Source of the DNA: Anthonomus grandis grandis
Lineage: Eukaryota > Arthropoda > Insecta > Coleoptera > Curculionidae
Length of the DNA stretch: 64,000 bases
NCBI RefSeq assembly: GCF_022605725.1
Contig: NC_065550.1
Span: 10,044,001 to 10,108,000, forward strand
Direction of reading: 5' to 3'
Shown: piece after piece, positions 46,877 to 60,439 of the stretch
Layout of the letters: the number at the start of each line of letters is the position of its first letter
How positions within the stretch are numbered: the stretch's first letter is position 1
Position numbers and translations under genes: made by a program
The notes under the pieces: model-generated
Told to the model about the DNA's origin: nothing
The model's input: only the letters and a program-made list of their open reading frames with translations
Database searches by the model: none

Positions 46877-49800
46877 ATGAATTCGTTGGGGATAAACTAT
46901 GGAGAAAAGCTCATTTTTAGTACTGGCAATATTATGTCCATAAATGACATTATCAAGAAACCAAGTCAGAGCTCTACACAAGAGGTGAGTATTAAACAAT
47001 CATAAAAACTTTATGTCATTAAAAACATATTGTAGCTTATAGAGGCAATTAACTTCACCCTAAAGGAAAACTTTAAAAATGGAGACTCAGGCGAGCAACA
47101 CCTTAAAGTTATATCAAGGGTTGATGATACACGGCAGAAGATTCAAGAGAATGGAGTTGATGCTCTTAAAATTGGTTTAAAAGTATTTCTTACTAATGAC
47201 AATGAAGAGAATTTAAAAGATGCATTGAACACAGGTAAAGTATCACTTTTTGGAGTAGTTTATCTTTATATATGAGGTATAGTGTAGTAATAATAATTAT
47301 TTTTTTATTTTCCTTTATTAAAAAAAGTCAAAACAACATTAACAAAATAATGCAAAAGTGGGAAGAATCTTTAATATTTAAAAGCGAAAAAAACAGATAA
47401 CCTAATAAAGAAAAAAATCATTTAGACTGTAACTTACTTTAAAATGGTATGATTCCTTTAATCTATCCTTTGTACATTATCTAATTGGTGAATTTTTGTT
47501 TGGTTTTGTTATTTAGGTAATGTTGATAATAGTAATGTTTCACTATTTTGAAAAGCAACATTTCCAAAAAAATCAATTAAATTGCATAACAGTTTTAAGT
47601 AACCATTATAACAGCTTTAAGCCTAATGTATACCTTACACAGGTATTTTAAATTAAAAATTTTTACAAATTTTCTTTTTTTTTTGAGAATGCAAGGAACG
47701 AGCAACAATCTTACAATTCTACATTATGAACCCCAACAATTTAAGACAGATTATTAATATGACAATTAAAATTGAATTTGAATAATAGTTGTTAGATGAC
47801 CAGATCTTTTTGAATATTTAAACTGTTTTTTTTACATCTAGTTTATTCATTTTATTGTCAACTATTAGTTTATTATAATGAGTTCTGTGGGAATAGAAAA
47901 ACTCTGCAGAGCTTTAACAATTTGTCTAAAATCAACCTTATCAAAAGCTTTTTCAATATCTCTAAATATTACATCAACTTGTTCTAGAAACTTCATATAT
48001 GTAGAAAAATTTATTAAATTATGTGGAAAGCTCCATGTTAATGTATTAAATTTCTATTTTTTACAGAGGTTTATATTCTCTTACTTACAATTTTTTCCAA
48101 TAACCTTGAATGGGTGAATATTTTTGGGGTTTGATCTTAATTCTTTTTGCATTTATTTTTGATATCCGTCAAATTTCATTGTATGTTGTGGCTTTACAAA
48201 AAATCTAAATTCAAAATATTTTTATCTCCAAATATCTTGTTTTTCTTTTACATTTTTTTGGAAACTTATCTTTAATTTTTTATTATTGAATAATTGTACT
48301 AGACTGTCCTGTTATGTCAGATATTTTATCAGGAAAGTCAAATAGAATAATAAACATATTCAGTGTAAGAAATATATTAATATCTGCCTAGCACTTTTCA
48401 TCAGGGCTATGACTAAAGACCATTGTTCTATATATGGCCTTTTTATTTTAAAAAACTTATACACTATCCAGAATGTACTTGGCCCAGAGTGGGCAAGTAC
48501 AATGAATGTGAATCATTTACAACATACAACAAAATTCAATACAAAATCAATTCAGATTTTTTCTCATTTGATACTTTGAAACTCCCTGTATATTAAATCC
48601 TATATATCTTTTTTAAGTAGATGAAAATTTATCTTAATTTTGCTGGGAGGAACATTATTAATAATTTTATTTTTAAGTTTTAAGTATGGGTGATAAATAA
48701 TTATATCAGCCATGAAATAAGACCCTTGATTTTATGTTAAAGATTCAGTTTGGGCTATTTTTTATAGTGTTAAATTGTTTTAATTTACAAAAGCTAGACT
48801 GTTTTAACTCTAGTAGTCTTTTTACTTTTTTATTATTCCATAGATATTTTGGAATATTAAAATCTCCCAATATGTAAGCTTTTTGATTTAGAAGATTTTT
48901 TCACAGCATTCATAGAAAACTTTTAAAAATTCAAAATTATTATGGGGTGGCATGTAAACTATTTTAATATTTACCAATCCAGTTATTTGCTCACAAATAC
49001 ACTCAAACATTAAGGAATGTTGCCTGGCTCTCATCAACCACATAAAAGTCCATCTCATGTGCTTTAAGGTGTCTGATGCAGCCAGAAAAACACTGCCCCT
49101 TGAGATTTATAAGTAGATAAATTATGATCCCTTCTAAACTTATATTTATTGATATGCAAAATTTACTTATGTTAATTTTGTGTGTATATAAAATAATTTA
49201 ACTAGGTGTCAGTCAACTTCACAAAAAAACTTAACAAATATGATAAATAAAGCCTTCAGTTCTCTAAGTTTGGTCTTAAGACTCATGTCTTAAGACTCAC
49301 TCAAGAGAGATTCATATTTTGAAATAAATGTAGAATCCATTTGAATGATAGGATGGGGTAATATTTAATATCACCTTTAAAGGATTTCATTAAAATATAA
49401 TAGTTTTCATTAAAATATAATAAGGCCTCTTTTCAAGTCATGAACTACTTCTTTATACTATATTTAAATTATTGAAGGAAGCTATTGACTATCATTAAAT
49501 TCTTTTAAAGCTACTTTTTCCTAATTCGACTATTTCTAAAAATAAATAGACTTTCTATGTAGGTTTTCCTAGACCTTATCTGTACAAGAGGTGTCCTATA
49601 TATAAAATGTGTGCAATTATTAGCCAATATGGTCCTAACAAACATTGACTTGATATGTTTTAATCAAAAAAAAAAAAGATTGATCTAAGGTTATGGGGTT
49701 TTAATTATGTCAGTTTTTTTCTTTTAAGTTTGGTTCTTAACTATTCACAGGTCCTTTTAACTTTTTTTATGTTGTACCATAATTTTAATTGTAAGCATTT

Positions 49801-51344
49801 ATGTTGAAAGTTGTGTAGAGTTTTAAGTTTGGCTTTAAAGTAGTACTTACCATCTATTGGTTTTTACATATGTGTTAATATCTGTAATTGGCATTTACTG
49901 GGCTCTTGATGATCTATGAAAATAAATAAATAAGTATTGTCAATATGTGTAGCATACAAAATTTTTAGTTTCAGTTAAATGCATGACTAAAAGTTTATAT
50001 ATAATGGTTAGCTGCTAAACTTTAAAAGTCAAATAACTCAAAACATTCATACTGCATATTCATGTGTTTAGCACAGTACAATTGAATGATTCTTGGTAGT
50101 TAACTTTGGTACCTACTGAATCTTAGTATACTTGTGGCCAAGCAAATATATTTCTTAACTTCCAGCACTTTTTTAGTTTATTATGCAGATTGGAACAAAT
50201 TTCTTTTTAAATGGATAAGAGAGATATAGAGAACTTTGTTTTGAGAAGCACTTAGGGTTTCAAAGAGCAATTTTTTACTTGAGTAATTAGACTTATGTAT
50301 GTCTATTCGGCAAAGCTAGTACAAAAAATTTTAGTAGTTTTTTTTTACAAATAATAATAGTTAAATAGTTAATCATTACTGTATTTAAGTGACAGAAGAA
50401 ATATTTTTCTAAGGATTTTTTAAAATCAAATTGATAATAATAAAAAATACTAGCAAAATATTTCTTCAGAGACTCTTAAATTAAGATTGACTGATTTTTT
50501 CAGTGGAAATGCGATGTCCAAATTATTTAATATAAAATTGAAAAATCTATCTATTTAAGATATTATTGTAAAGAAGGCTGTTTACTCCATTGCCAATATT
50601 ATTCAAAGTATGCCATATAGACATAATTATAAAGGTTTTAAACAATTTATCCATTCAAAAAACATATGTATATTAATCAAATTGGTTCCAATGATTTTCA
50701 GTTTGTACATTTAATTACCAAAGATTAAAATTAAATTGCTTTTTTTTTTAATTTTTTTCTAATGTTTATTTCAGCTTTAAGTCAACAGCTAGATGTTTCC
50801 AATGTATCTGATGTAATAGTTTCATTTAAAAAACAAACCACAGATGATCTTGATGCTATTAAAAAAATTTGGCGACACCTAGAATCTTATGTAGAAAAAA
50901 AGGTAGTTGGGGAAATAGGAATTGCTGATGTTGAAGAAAGCACTTTTCGGTGACTATTAAGTTGTCCCGTTAATTGGGATGGTTATTTGTTAATAATTTA
51001 ACTTGTAGATCTCTTTACAATTGGGCAAAGGTAAAGCCAAATATAATACAAATAAATTTAGCAACATGTTGTGTGGTACCGCCAACTTTACAAGCGTTTT
51101 GCAAAGAAAATGATTTGAAACTTTTTACACATAGTGATTCAAGTGGTAAGTCATTTCACAGATATGTATTTAGTATCAGAGTTTAACATATGTTTTTAAT
51201 ATAGACATCTTGCCGTCACAATCGATTACAGATATATTTGAGAAACCTTTGGATTTGCAATGGGCTGTGAGATACACAATTCATATTAAATGTAGGGGCG
51301 TATTAATCACTAAAGGGTATTGTCTTTGTTTTAGTTTAAAATAA
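46877..51344 (+). CDS. Gclm: glutamate-cysteine ligase modifier subunit
   Basis: Regulatory subunit of glutamate-cysteine ligase, the rate-limiting enzyme of glutathione synthesis; it binds the catalytic subunit in the cytosol and lowers feedback inhibition. Five exons: 46877-46984 (ATG), 47036-47234, 50775-50949, 51009-51145, 51205-51344 (TAA). All junctions are GT-AG and in frame, total 252 residues, slightly shorter than the 274-residue human protein. Recognisable family blocks are ISTGNI-like FSTGNIMS near the N-terminus, LKVFLT, WRHLESYVEKKVVGEIGIAD, LYNWAKVKPNIIQINLATCC followed by VPP, and the terminal WAVRYTIHIKCRGVLITKGY. The fold is aldo-keto-reductase-like. Intron 2 (3.5 kb) contains an antisense LINE relic. 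The stop overlaps an AATAAA signal (51340-51345). A hAT element ends 396 bp upstream of the ATG. No frameshift is seen, so the gene looks functional. Confidence 0.93.
47690..49110 (-). pseudogene. antisense LINE relic in Gclm intron 2
   Basis: Minus-strand translation of 49000-48820 gives CEQITGLVNIKIVYMPPHNN then KAYILGDFNIPKYLW, the GDFN block of an EEP endonuclease. At 47990-47885 it gives FRDIEKAFDKVDFRQIVKAL, the RT A block. Order and strand agree with one decayed LINE of about 1.4 kb. The distance between the two motifs is shorter than normal, so part of the RT front is deleted. No effect on Gclm splicing is visible. Confidence 0.6.
49111..50774. other. remaining intron 2 of Gclm, nothing recognised
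   Basis: AT-rich, with a tandem 18-bp duplication near 49390-49420 (TTTCATTAAAATATAATA twice). No coding signal. Confidence 0.45.
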
Positions 51345-53086
51345 AATATATTGCATTTATTAACTCTTTTATACAGCACTTTTTAACTTTTATTAGGATT
51401 ATATAAAATCACTTGTACTGTAAACTTTGTTCTTAAAATTTGTTGTGTTTTGAAATAATTTTATAAATGTTAATAATTGTGCAAATGATAATATATTTAT
51501 ACAGGGTAATAAAAAACTCAGTACATATATTTAAAAATATAATAATAAAAATGATTTCCCCTTGTTGGTTGATTTGAACAAAACATAAATCGAGTATCGT
51601 ACATTTATGTACAATTTTTATAGAAATCAAAACATGCATTGATTATTAATAAAATAAATAGTAAATGCTTCAAGCTTGATAAAAACAAAATAATAAATTT
51701 TTAAAGTTGAAGAAGTAGTCCATTCTTGCAATGGAGTGAATATGTCAATGGGTAACTAAAATTTAGTGGAGGATGACCGAAGTATTTTTAGTTACCCATT
51801 AATAAATTTTTCTTTTTATACACAAAAAATATTAATATTGAATGAATGAAAACAAAAATATTCTTGGTTTTATTAATATTGGGTCACTTAATCTTTGGTT
51901 ATTGGGAAATATAAATAGAGCATCCAAAGCCATTTAAAATTACCTTTGCTCTATAATTGTATGCACAGGTTAAAATAATTAATTATTTTTGGGAATGGCT
52001 AGGTTGTAAGGGATCCAATTAGAACATATGTAATATAGGGAAAAAAGGGATCCAGAAGTAAAGCCGTAAAATGCATGTACTGAATTTTCTTACACCCTGT
52101 ATAACTTAGGTGTATGGAACTTATATTATCAGTATTTTGATATAGAAACAGAAACTTTGTCATTCCCTGTTGTTAAATGGTTTTGTAATAAATATGATTT
52201 GATATTATTTGAATATTTCTTTTTATAAAAAAGTCAGATTTGTTTGAAAAAATAAAACCTGATGAAATAATTGACAACATTTATTTTAAGTTATATAGAC
52301 CATTGAACCAATTTCGATACATTACTAAAAACAACTTAAATCGATAACAAGTTTTAAAAGATCAAATTCTAACATTGAGATTAAATCCTTTTTCTAGTAC
52401 TAGATAGAAAAGTAGAACAGATCTTACAATTTTTAGATCCAATCTACCAACGATATAAGACGCTTTGTTTCAGTTTATTCTGATAAAAGCATAGATTCTG
52501 AAATCAGAAATATTTGAAATTCATTATTCTTAAAAATTAAGTCGTTTAAATTTATTTGTTCTAATATTACATAGTATAATAATGTATAAGCAAAAATTAT
52601 TATTGAAAGTAAAGTATTGCAGGAATCCGATGCGTTTTAATTTTGGAGCAGATGAAAATATATTTATCTAGTTCAAATCTAGATCAAACGAAAATTTTAA
52701 TGATATTTTGGAAGAAGCTTAAAAAATTATATGGATTGCGACTCGTTTATTTGACTATAAATGTGGAGACGACTCTTCTAAAAACCTAGCTGACAATATA
52801 AAATGAATTGGTATAAAATAAGATTATTGTACACTACATTATAAAAAAGGGAAGAAAGAGTCAAGCAAATAAAGCATCATGAAACATTGATTTGTTTTTC
52901 AACAACTTATATAATTCAACTTCTTTAAAACTATTTCAATTTTCTGTAAACGGATAAATCAATTCGATCTGCAAAATGTGTATCACTTAAGAATATTTTA
53001 TTTGATCCATATAGAATAAAAAAGATATTTTAGCCAAAGTCTTATATGATAAAATTGACAATTTTGTACCCTATATTTCCCCTGAA
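51345..53086. other. AT-rich intergenic stretch downstream of Gclm
   Basis: Contains the Gclm 3' UTR at its left end. 52380-53086 may be older parts of the hAT relic that follows, but no motif could be assigned. Confidence 0.35.
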
Positions 53087-53254
53087 ATGAACGCATTGGA
53101 TGTTTTTAAATGCCTATTCACAAATAAATTTTATCTATCTGTTTCCAAATTTAGTAATCTCTATATGAATTTTCTTAACATCCGGTTTCATATTACAGTA
53201 GCTAATAGGGAAAGAAGCTATTCCAAGCTTAAAATAATAAAAAAATATCTATAA
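53087..53254 (+). pseudogene. hAT transposase C-terminal (dimerisation) fragment
   Basis: A 55-codon open frame ending TVANRERSYSKLKIIKKYL before a stop, then out-of-frame STRQAF. This is the well-known hAT dimerisation block (TVASAERSFSKLKLIK-YLRST). It is a different family from the hAT at 36556. Upstream domains are not recognisable. Confidence 0.65.
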
Positions 53255-53589
53255 TCCACAAGACAGGCTTTCCGACCTACTCATCATTACTAAAAAGAGT
53301 AGTAAAAGTACTAAAAAGAGGTTTTAGAAAATATAGAAAAAAAAGGTTAGAAAAGCAATCTTTACCTTATATATTTATTAATTAGTAGAGAATGGTAGCA
53401 TCCTGTCCTGTATGAATGTATTTATTTAATTATGTAAGTTGTTAGATTATAATATATTAAATAAACTAGGTATGTTTTTAAAAATTTGTTTTTTTTTAAC
53501 ATAAAATTATTTCTACTTTTTTATTATCAACTTTGAAAGGAGCGGGTTTACGTTTAGTTTTGAAAGCGGCAAAATTATTCTCGCACACG

Positions 53590-54900
53590 GACAGCAGATA
53601 CCCTAGGAACGGCCCTGTACGCAGTTCGAATACCTTCTGCAAAATTTTACTAATGGTGCTTGTAATAGAAATAGGTCGATAATTTCCATTGATAGTTTCC
53701 GATCTATCTTTATGTAATGGATTTACTAGTGCTGATTTTAGAACCTTAGGAAAATAACCTTCTGAAAATTATTTATTAATTAAAAATACAAGAGGGTTAT
53801 GACAATGTCACAAATAGGAGCCAGGAATTATTATATTTTGCCATTTTTTTACTAATTTCAAAATTATCAAATCTTTGAAATTTCTTTATTATAAGTAATA
53901 GTACTTTTAATGAATTAGACTTCTATCTAAGAAATAAATTAATTTTTTTAGTTAAAGGTTTCGTAACTAAAAATTAATTTTTCTACTACCATGCTTAAAG
54001 TACTTACTTTAGACACTTCCCAGGGTTTATAAAATTTTACTTTTTTACTAGTGTCTAAAAAAGTGTTTTTACGCACCTTCTTTTTTATTCATGAGAATTG
54101 ACATCATTTTACACACTTGTTAAATAAATAACTACTTAGACGTGATTTACCGAAGTAAACTGTTAAACTCTATCTTGTATTTCAAAAGCTCCTGATTTTT
54201 AGTTAACTAATTCTTAATTGTGAAAATTACAAATTTTCTGTTATTGAAATTTAAATTAAAATGAAAAATACACTTAAATTTATAAAATTAATTCTTAACT
54301 TAAAATATAAAATACATTTCCTGACTATAAAATTATTTTTTTCAAAGACTTTTTTAACCCTTTTAACAGGTATTATTTTAAACTTATATAGCATATATTA
54401 AAAAAAATTACTCTTTAGTCCCGGGAATACAGCAACTATGCATGCCTTGTATTGGAGCCATTGACTTTTTGGTGGTTGGTATACAGATTAATATTTTCTT
54501 CTTAGAGAGTGGAGGCTTTCAAATACACTGTGAGGACGTATAGTGTGAATACTTGGCTTAATAAATGCGTTTCGGCAAGCCTTTCTACAGCCCAGCATAG
54601 GAAAATTTGATATGACGTGGCGTTGCAATGAAAAAACTAAATAATAATTATAATAACAATAAGTTTTTGCTAAATTGACTGTTATAGGTTGAATTCATAT
54701 GTTCAACCCAGTGCAGCTTCAATAGTTTGTCCGAACCCAATAAATAGCGCTTTGCATGTTACCAATATTTTCAAGAAAAATAATGTAAATGAGAAATAAA
54801 ATTGGACCCAAGACGGGTCATGTAGTAGGTATTCCAATATTTTAAACACTTTCCATTCATGATACACGAGCAGTCCTAATAATGTGTTTCTGGTCACACA
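53590..54900 (-). pseudogene. LINE reverse transcriptase relics
   Basis: Minus strand. 54897-54770 contains GPILFLIY followed by a decayed IND, the RT B block. 53770-53600 contains KSALVNPLHKDRSETINGNY followed by RPISITSTISKILQKVFE, the RT fingers block that normally lies upstream of the B block. On the minus strand the B block precedes the fingers block, so these are either two insertions or a rearranged one. Confidence 0.5.
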
Positions 54901-56600
54901 AGTTTTAGATTTACATTTAATCCAAATATATTCCTACCATTTTCTTTTTTTAATTACTGAATGATTAAGAGTTCCTATTATCGTTAATGTTATTTTAGAA
55001 AATAAAAAGCTGTTGTTGTTTGTTGCTATTTCGTATCAGTAGATTATTTATGGGATACAAGAAATATTTAAATTTATTGAAGATCTTTAGGCAAATTTTA
55101 GAGGAAGGTTGTGAATGCTTAGTAATTTTATTTATTAGTTTAATCTTTACACTATTAATTGCCCATTTATTAGTTTTATTACATTTTTAAAGAAAAATTA
55201 AATAAAACTATGAAAACTATAGAAATGAATTACCAAATTAAGGTCCTCCAAAAAAACGTACAGCCTTTAATGAGTCGCGTGGCGCCAAATGGTGCTAACT
55301 TAAATTGTGATTATATCTTAAAAAAAATTATTTCAATATATATGTTTTAAAGTACACATTTACAAGTTCGCGATTCTTTTTTCCTTTTTTAATTGTCATA
55401 AACTAATAATAAAAGATATCTTTGTCTAAATTGCTATGCAAATAAGTAAGGCGTATAAACATATTTTTTCCCATTTATTTATAATGTCAAATCGATTATT
55501 TTTAATTTGCTTTAGTGTTTTTATAGCATTCGTTTTTAATTTCCACTTTATTGAACTATTTAGATTACTGTATTTATTGAACAACATTATAAAAGTGTAA
55601 AATAAAAAATTACTAAAAAGGTGTAAAAATATCACTTTATTATTTAATCGGCACTCACTTAATTTCAAATTAACTTAGCCCCCATTTTACTAATAGATCG
55701 TATTTTTAATCGTATTATATAAGTAGATTAAGAGATCGAATTCTTAATGATTAAATTTTTAACGCATTGTTCAGATTGAACTACAAATTTAGAGAAGCAA
55801 TAGTTTGATGCTGTGCCACAGCAATGGCTTATAGGTGTACTTAAACTATACAGATAAATCATATTATTAACGATTATTTATCCGATAGATTAAGCTCCAG
55901 CTCTCCACTGGCAGCAGCTTTAAACAAGCAGAATCCCAATTTGCAAAGGTACCTTTCAGGGCAATTCCTTAAAGTTGTGGTTTTGCCTTGCCATAAATTC
56001 ACTTTAAAGACGACTATCAGCCAGACTCAATCATCATGTTAGGTCTTAACATATTAGCGGCTACCCGAAACCCGTTAGAAAATGCTAAAAATAGAAAACA
56101 ATAAAACAAATCCACCCCTCGAGGCAGTTTGAAACTAAATGATTCTTAGTGGCTATACAAGATTATGTTATTCTGAATCTTAAATATCTGAAATTTGTTG
56201 TTCGTGATAAGCAATACATGATGCCAGAGAGGTAGGTACCGATGTGAAACATCGAAGTATAGCATCTTACATGAACTTGTCAGATATTTGCGAGAATAGA
56301 ATAGAAAGAGCGACACGATCTGGTGGCAAGAATGCTCCATCAAGAGCTAACAGGAAAATTAAACTTTTGCCTATAGATAAAATAACTATGAAGCCGATAC
56401 TTACTGAATGTATTGGGAGCGGACTGTACTTACAGATCACCGAGAAAATAATAATTTCCTCAGTTCAGAGCTCTGACGTATACTTGTTCCTGAGCCAATT
56501 TTACCATGCACTTTACCATATGTAAGCTGCTTAGCTTTAAATCTGTTGTAAGATAAGTTAGTATATTAGAATATTGTAATAAAACTAAATATCTTACGAA
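54901..56600. other. AT-rich stretch, nothing recognised
   Basis: Short frames at 55426-55668 (-) and 56244-56525 (+) have no family signature and look like chance frames. Confidence 0.4.
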
Positions 56601-58320
56601 AGATCCTTATCATTAAGAAAAGTGCCTTTCCCTACAGATCTTGATCCCTTTGATATCTTGGATATCTGGGATAAATGCATGTTTCCCGCATAATAATATT
56701 CTATGTCTCTCGGACGAGGATTAACCCATATTGGTCTTAACCACGTTGGTCTTGTATGGACAAAATTCACTTACTTCCCATTTGATAGCGCTATTGGTCA
56801 CTGTAGTCTATCTATCCCCATTAATGTTTCCGATAGTTCCCGACCGGATCCGTAACCGCCTCGCCCTCTCCTGGGTGAGTCACGAAGATACGTTTTAGTA
56901 TTTCCTTTTTAGTGCTTGATGCTCCTATCTTTAAAGAGCCTACGTCAAATGTTCTATCCGAGCTGAGAAATGACCAGTCTGGCAGAATTGGATATCGTTT
57001 CCAGTTTACTGCAGAACCTTTGCCAGCTAGCTCTCTTGTTTCTTCTCACCTCTATATTAAAGCAATTTTTCACCTCTTTATACTCCAATCCCAAGCTTCT
57101 TGACATTCTCCCCGAAGTGCTCTATGGTGGGCTCTCCTAGACTCCTGTTTGTGTTTATGGAAGTCCTCCTTCCACTTTGCTACCCTGCGGGCACTTTATC
57201 TTCTGAGACTGTCTTGATTGAGTAGTTGATCTAATTCATTTACCCTTATTCTTGTGAGATTTTGGAGAATTGCGAGGCATTCTATATAGGTAGCCCAGTC
57301 CGTAATCCGTGTCAGTTATGTCAAGTGTACCAGTTCTGCAAAGTTGCGTATCATCATCGTAATATCAATCACTTTCCTTCGGTTGCAAATCACAAAAGTA
57401 GGTTCAGCGCCCTTATTCGCGAAAATAAGGTCTCCGACCTAAGATATTCGAGCAGCGCAGCACCTCGCGCGTGGTCGTTGATACTACTCATACCATATTA
57501 GGCCCGTTCACGTCTCATCCACTAATTTGTGAAAGATCTAACCGCTTAATTTCCCTAACTAAAGAAACTAATCCCTCAATAGGGTATAGTTTCTCAACGT
57601 CGCGTCGTACATAATATATAAACTTGTACAAATAACTTGGTGGTTACTTTTACCAACACGGTACTCTAGAACGAACTCTGTGAGATTCTTGAAGCCGATG
57701 TGGGTCAGCAGCCTGCAGCTCTTTGGATGCCTTTATACAAGTCCAAGGTGTTCCTCTGTTAGTTTGGGCGCCGTTACAGATGTTTAGACCTGATGCCTCT
57801 ATCCCGATAATTTGTTCCGTAAAACAGTAAGGTTTCTGAACTAGTCCACGTTCTAATTTTTTTTTTCAGCCACGACATTAACCAGTTTAGCGGTAGCGGC
57901 ATGGCTGCGTTGTAAATTAATTTGACTTATCCTTATCTGCCCGATTTTGAGGTTTTGACGGAGCAGGAGCGCTCCTAGCTCCCACTGTTTGGGCTGGCCA
58001 GACCCACCGAATCTTGACGGCGGCGGCGCCGCAACTGTTTCCACCCGAGTGACTGGAAGGGCCTTCCTCTGACTGGGCTTAGACGGTTATATCTAGAGAG
58101 AAGTCAAAGAGCACTACTACGAGTACCTCTACTCCTACCTCTTCCTCATTTCTTTGGCGTCGAGTTACGGCCATTCCTCTTGTAGCTGGGCACTCCCACT
58201 GTGTTGGTCAACCGTCTCCGCCTCAGAGACGGAACCTAGCAGATCTGCCTCGTTTTCCGATTGTTTCCTCCTTCATTAGCTATTTTTCCCTTCTTCGTTT
58301 TGAGGTGGTTTTGCCATAAC
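56600..58320 (-). pseudogene. degraded R1/I-like LINE, endonuclease start and later parts
   Basis: GC-richer block. Minus-strand translation around 57990-57860 gives LKIGQIRISQINLQRSHAAT, the very characteristic start of the endonuclease domain in R1/LOA/I-type LINEs (INLQRS-AAT). Around 57320-57110 it gives TDWATYIECLAILQNLTRI, resembling the linker before the RT. Segments in between and after are frame-broken. RT catalytic blocks were not found. Possibly the same clade as the RNase H relic at 1330-2330, but too far apart to be one copy. Confidence 0.55.
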
Positions 58321-58697
58321 ACTCTGGAAGTTTAAAGTCGTGTTGCAGTTAAGTGTAGTTGCGCGTATCAAATCTAAAATTAAGGTATAATTAAAATTTG
58401 TACAAATAAATGGAGCCATTGAGTTTTTAATAATTACATTTTTAATAGAAATATTAATCTGATCGGTGGATCAGATTTCTATCGTAGTCCCGGAGAAGTC
58501 GCGTTATTTTTTGGTTCGAGGAATGTTTCTTACTTTTCATCCCACACGAATTTAGGAAGTTTTATAATTACGTTTTTATCATGCCAAAGTATTTGTAGAA
58601 ATTTTATAAATAAATAAGACAGTTCTACAAAGCTTTGGATATATTTTTTGTTCATTCGTTCTTTGAGCCCTTCTTCTAGTGTATAGCCCACATATTT

Positions 58698-60200
58698 TAT
58701 ACCGGGTGTCTCAAAATGCTTTTAACAGCATAGAACTTGAAGATACGATTTTAAGAGCAAAAAAATTTTAAATGGAGCATTGTCTCCCATAAAAAATGCA
58801 TTTTGAAGTTTTTGCTATTAAGTCAGCACTATTGGTATATTTATTAATATTTAAGACATAGGATCGTGTAAATTAGGCAACTTGTAGGATTTTTTCCTAT
58901 GATTAAAATTGTGAACAGAAAAATAATTCACATCGGGTTTTAGAGGAAATGTGAAAAATGTACTTTTGGTAAATGGAATCCCCTGTATATTTTTATATAA
59001 ATCAAAAAAAAATCTTAACAAAAAGTTTATTTACACTAATAGCCCCAACTTAAGAATAACAAAGTTATAGCGATATTAATCATTTTTTTGCCAAATTTAG
59101 AAAAGTTAGCTTTGAAATTTTTAAGAGCAAATACATTTTTAGAATAATAAAATTGAGAGTGGCGCATTGAGCGTATAGAGATTAAATCAAATAAATAAAC
59201 ATACTGACAGTTACACGTCAACAAGGTTTGTGATTTTTTTGAAATTTAAATGAGTAAAATGCCTTTTACGCATATTAAAAAATGTAATATGTTAGAATGT
59301 TACCTCGTATGCCGAAAAATTAGTGACCGAGCGCTAAAAGAGTACCGCCAGAGATTCCAGACTCGTAACTTGTCAAAACGAAGATACTTTTTAATTCTCG
59401 ACAGAAAATTTAGGAGTAACGAAAATGTGTTTAGAAGAACTAGAATCAATTTATAATAAGCAAGAATGTTTCTATTTTGGCATATTTTGAAACTCATATG
59501 GAAAACTCAACCAGAGATTTAGTAAGAGCTTACGGTGTGAGCTTAGTAACAATATGGCGGGTCTTAAAGAAACACAAATTTGTGCGATATAAGTATCTAC
59601 CAGTACAAATATTGTTGCCTGACGATAACGAAAAGAGAAGTCTCTTTTTGCAACTGGTTACGTAATGCATCTGAAGCAAATGATAATATTTTAAACTGTA
59701 TAATTTGTTCGGACGAGGCTAATTTTCCAAACAGAGGTATATTTAACCGTAAAAATATATCCTTGGTTTTGTGGTCCCAAGAAAATCTTTTCCTTACGGA
59801 TCCCAGTGACCCTCAAAATCAATTTAGTATATACCTTTGGTGCGTCTTAATAGGAAGCCAAATAATAGGACCTGTATTTTATATTTTATCTGTAAGAATA
59901 TTACTTAATAGACTGTTTAACGATAAATATATTGCGACAGGTGGCCCGATTGACCAATGATAGCCCGATGGCCACATAGGTCACCAGACCTAACCCCTCC
60001 TGACTTTAATTTTTGGGGTTACATAAAGAATGAAGTGTATAAAAAATACAGAACTTCATGCATTTTAGGCAAATAATTGGCACAATAAATGGAAGAGCAA
60101 TCTTAAAAGCTACAAGACGTGTGCTTAAGTGTGCTCAGAAATTTATTGAACGAGTTGGCGATGTTTTTGCTCTTTTATTTTAAATTAAGTAGGATTACCT
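58698..60200 (+). pseudogene. decayed mariner-type transposon, DUF4817-like family
   Basis: CCGGGTGTCTCAAAATG after TA (58699 region) looks like a mariner-type left end. The coding relic has a helix-turn-helix frame from 59259 (MPFTHIKKCNMLECYLVCRK), then STRDLVRAYGVSLVTIWRVL at 59509-59570. A catalytic frame follows with ICSDEANFPNRGIFNRKNIS (first Asp) and FSIYLWCVLIGSQIIGPVF. Near 59955-60010 the third-Asp region reads MAT-GHQT then P-L-DFNFWGY in broken frames. Several stops and shifts; the right end was not located. Confidence 0.65.
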
Positions 60201-60439
60201 GTTGTTATTTTTATATTTCAAAACCAACTTGTCTAAATTTAGGAAAATTAATAATATCATATAGGTTTGTCATTTTTAGGTTTAAGTTATTAGTGTAGAC
60301 AAACTGTTTTATTTAAAAAATATTTTTTTTTACTTTTGACTTATGTAAAAATATATATGGGATTCCAACAAGAGATTTGTACCATAGTCACCAAAAAAAG
60401 AACCCTACTAGCTTACTAATTTAACCGACCTTGTATCTC

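Noticed and set aside
50974..51186. Plus-strand ORF as a separate small gene
   Set aside because: It is exon 4 of Gclm read through its flanking introns.
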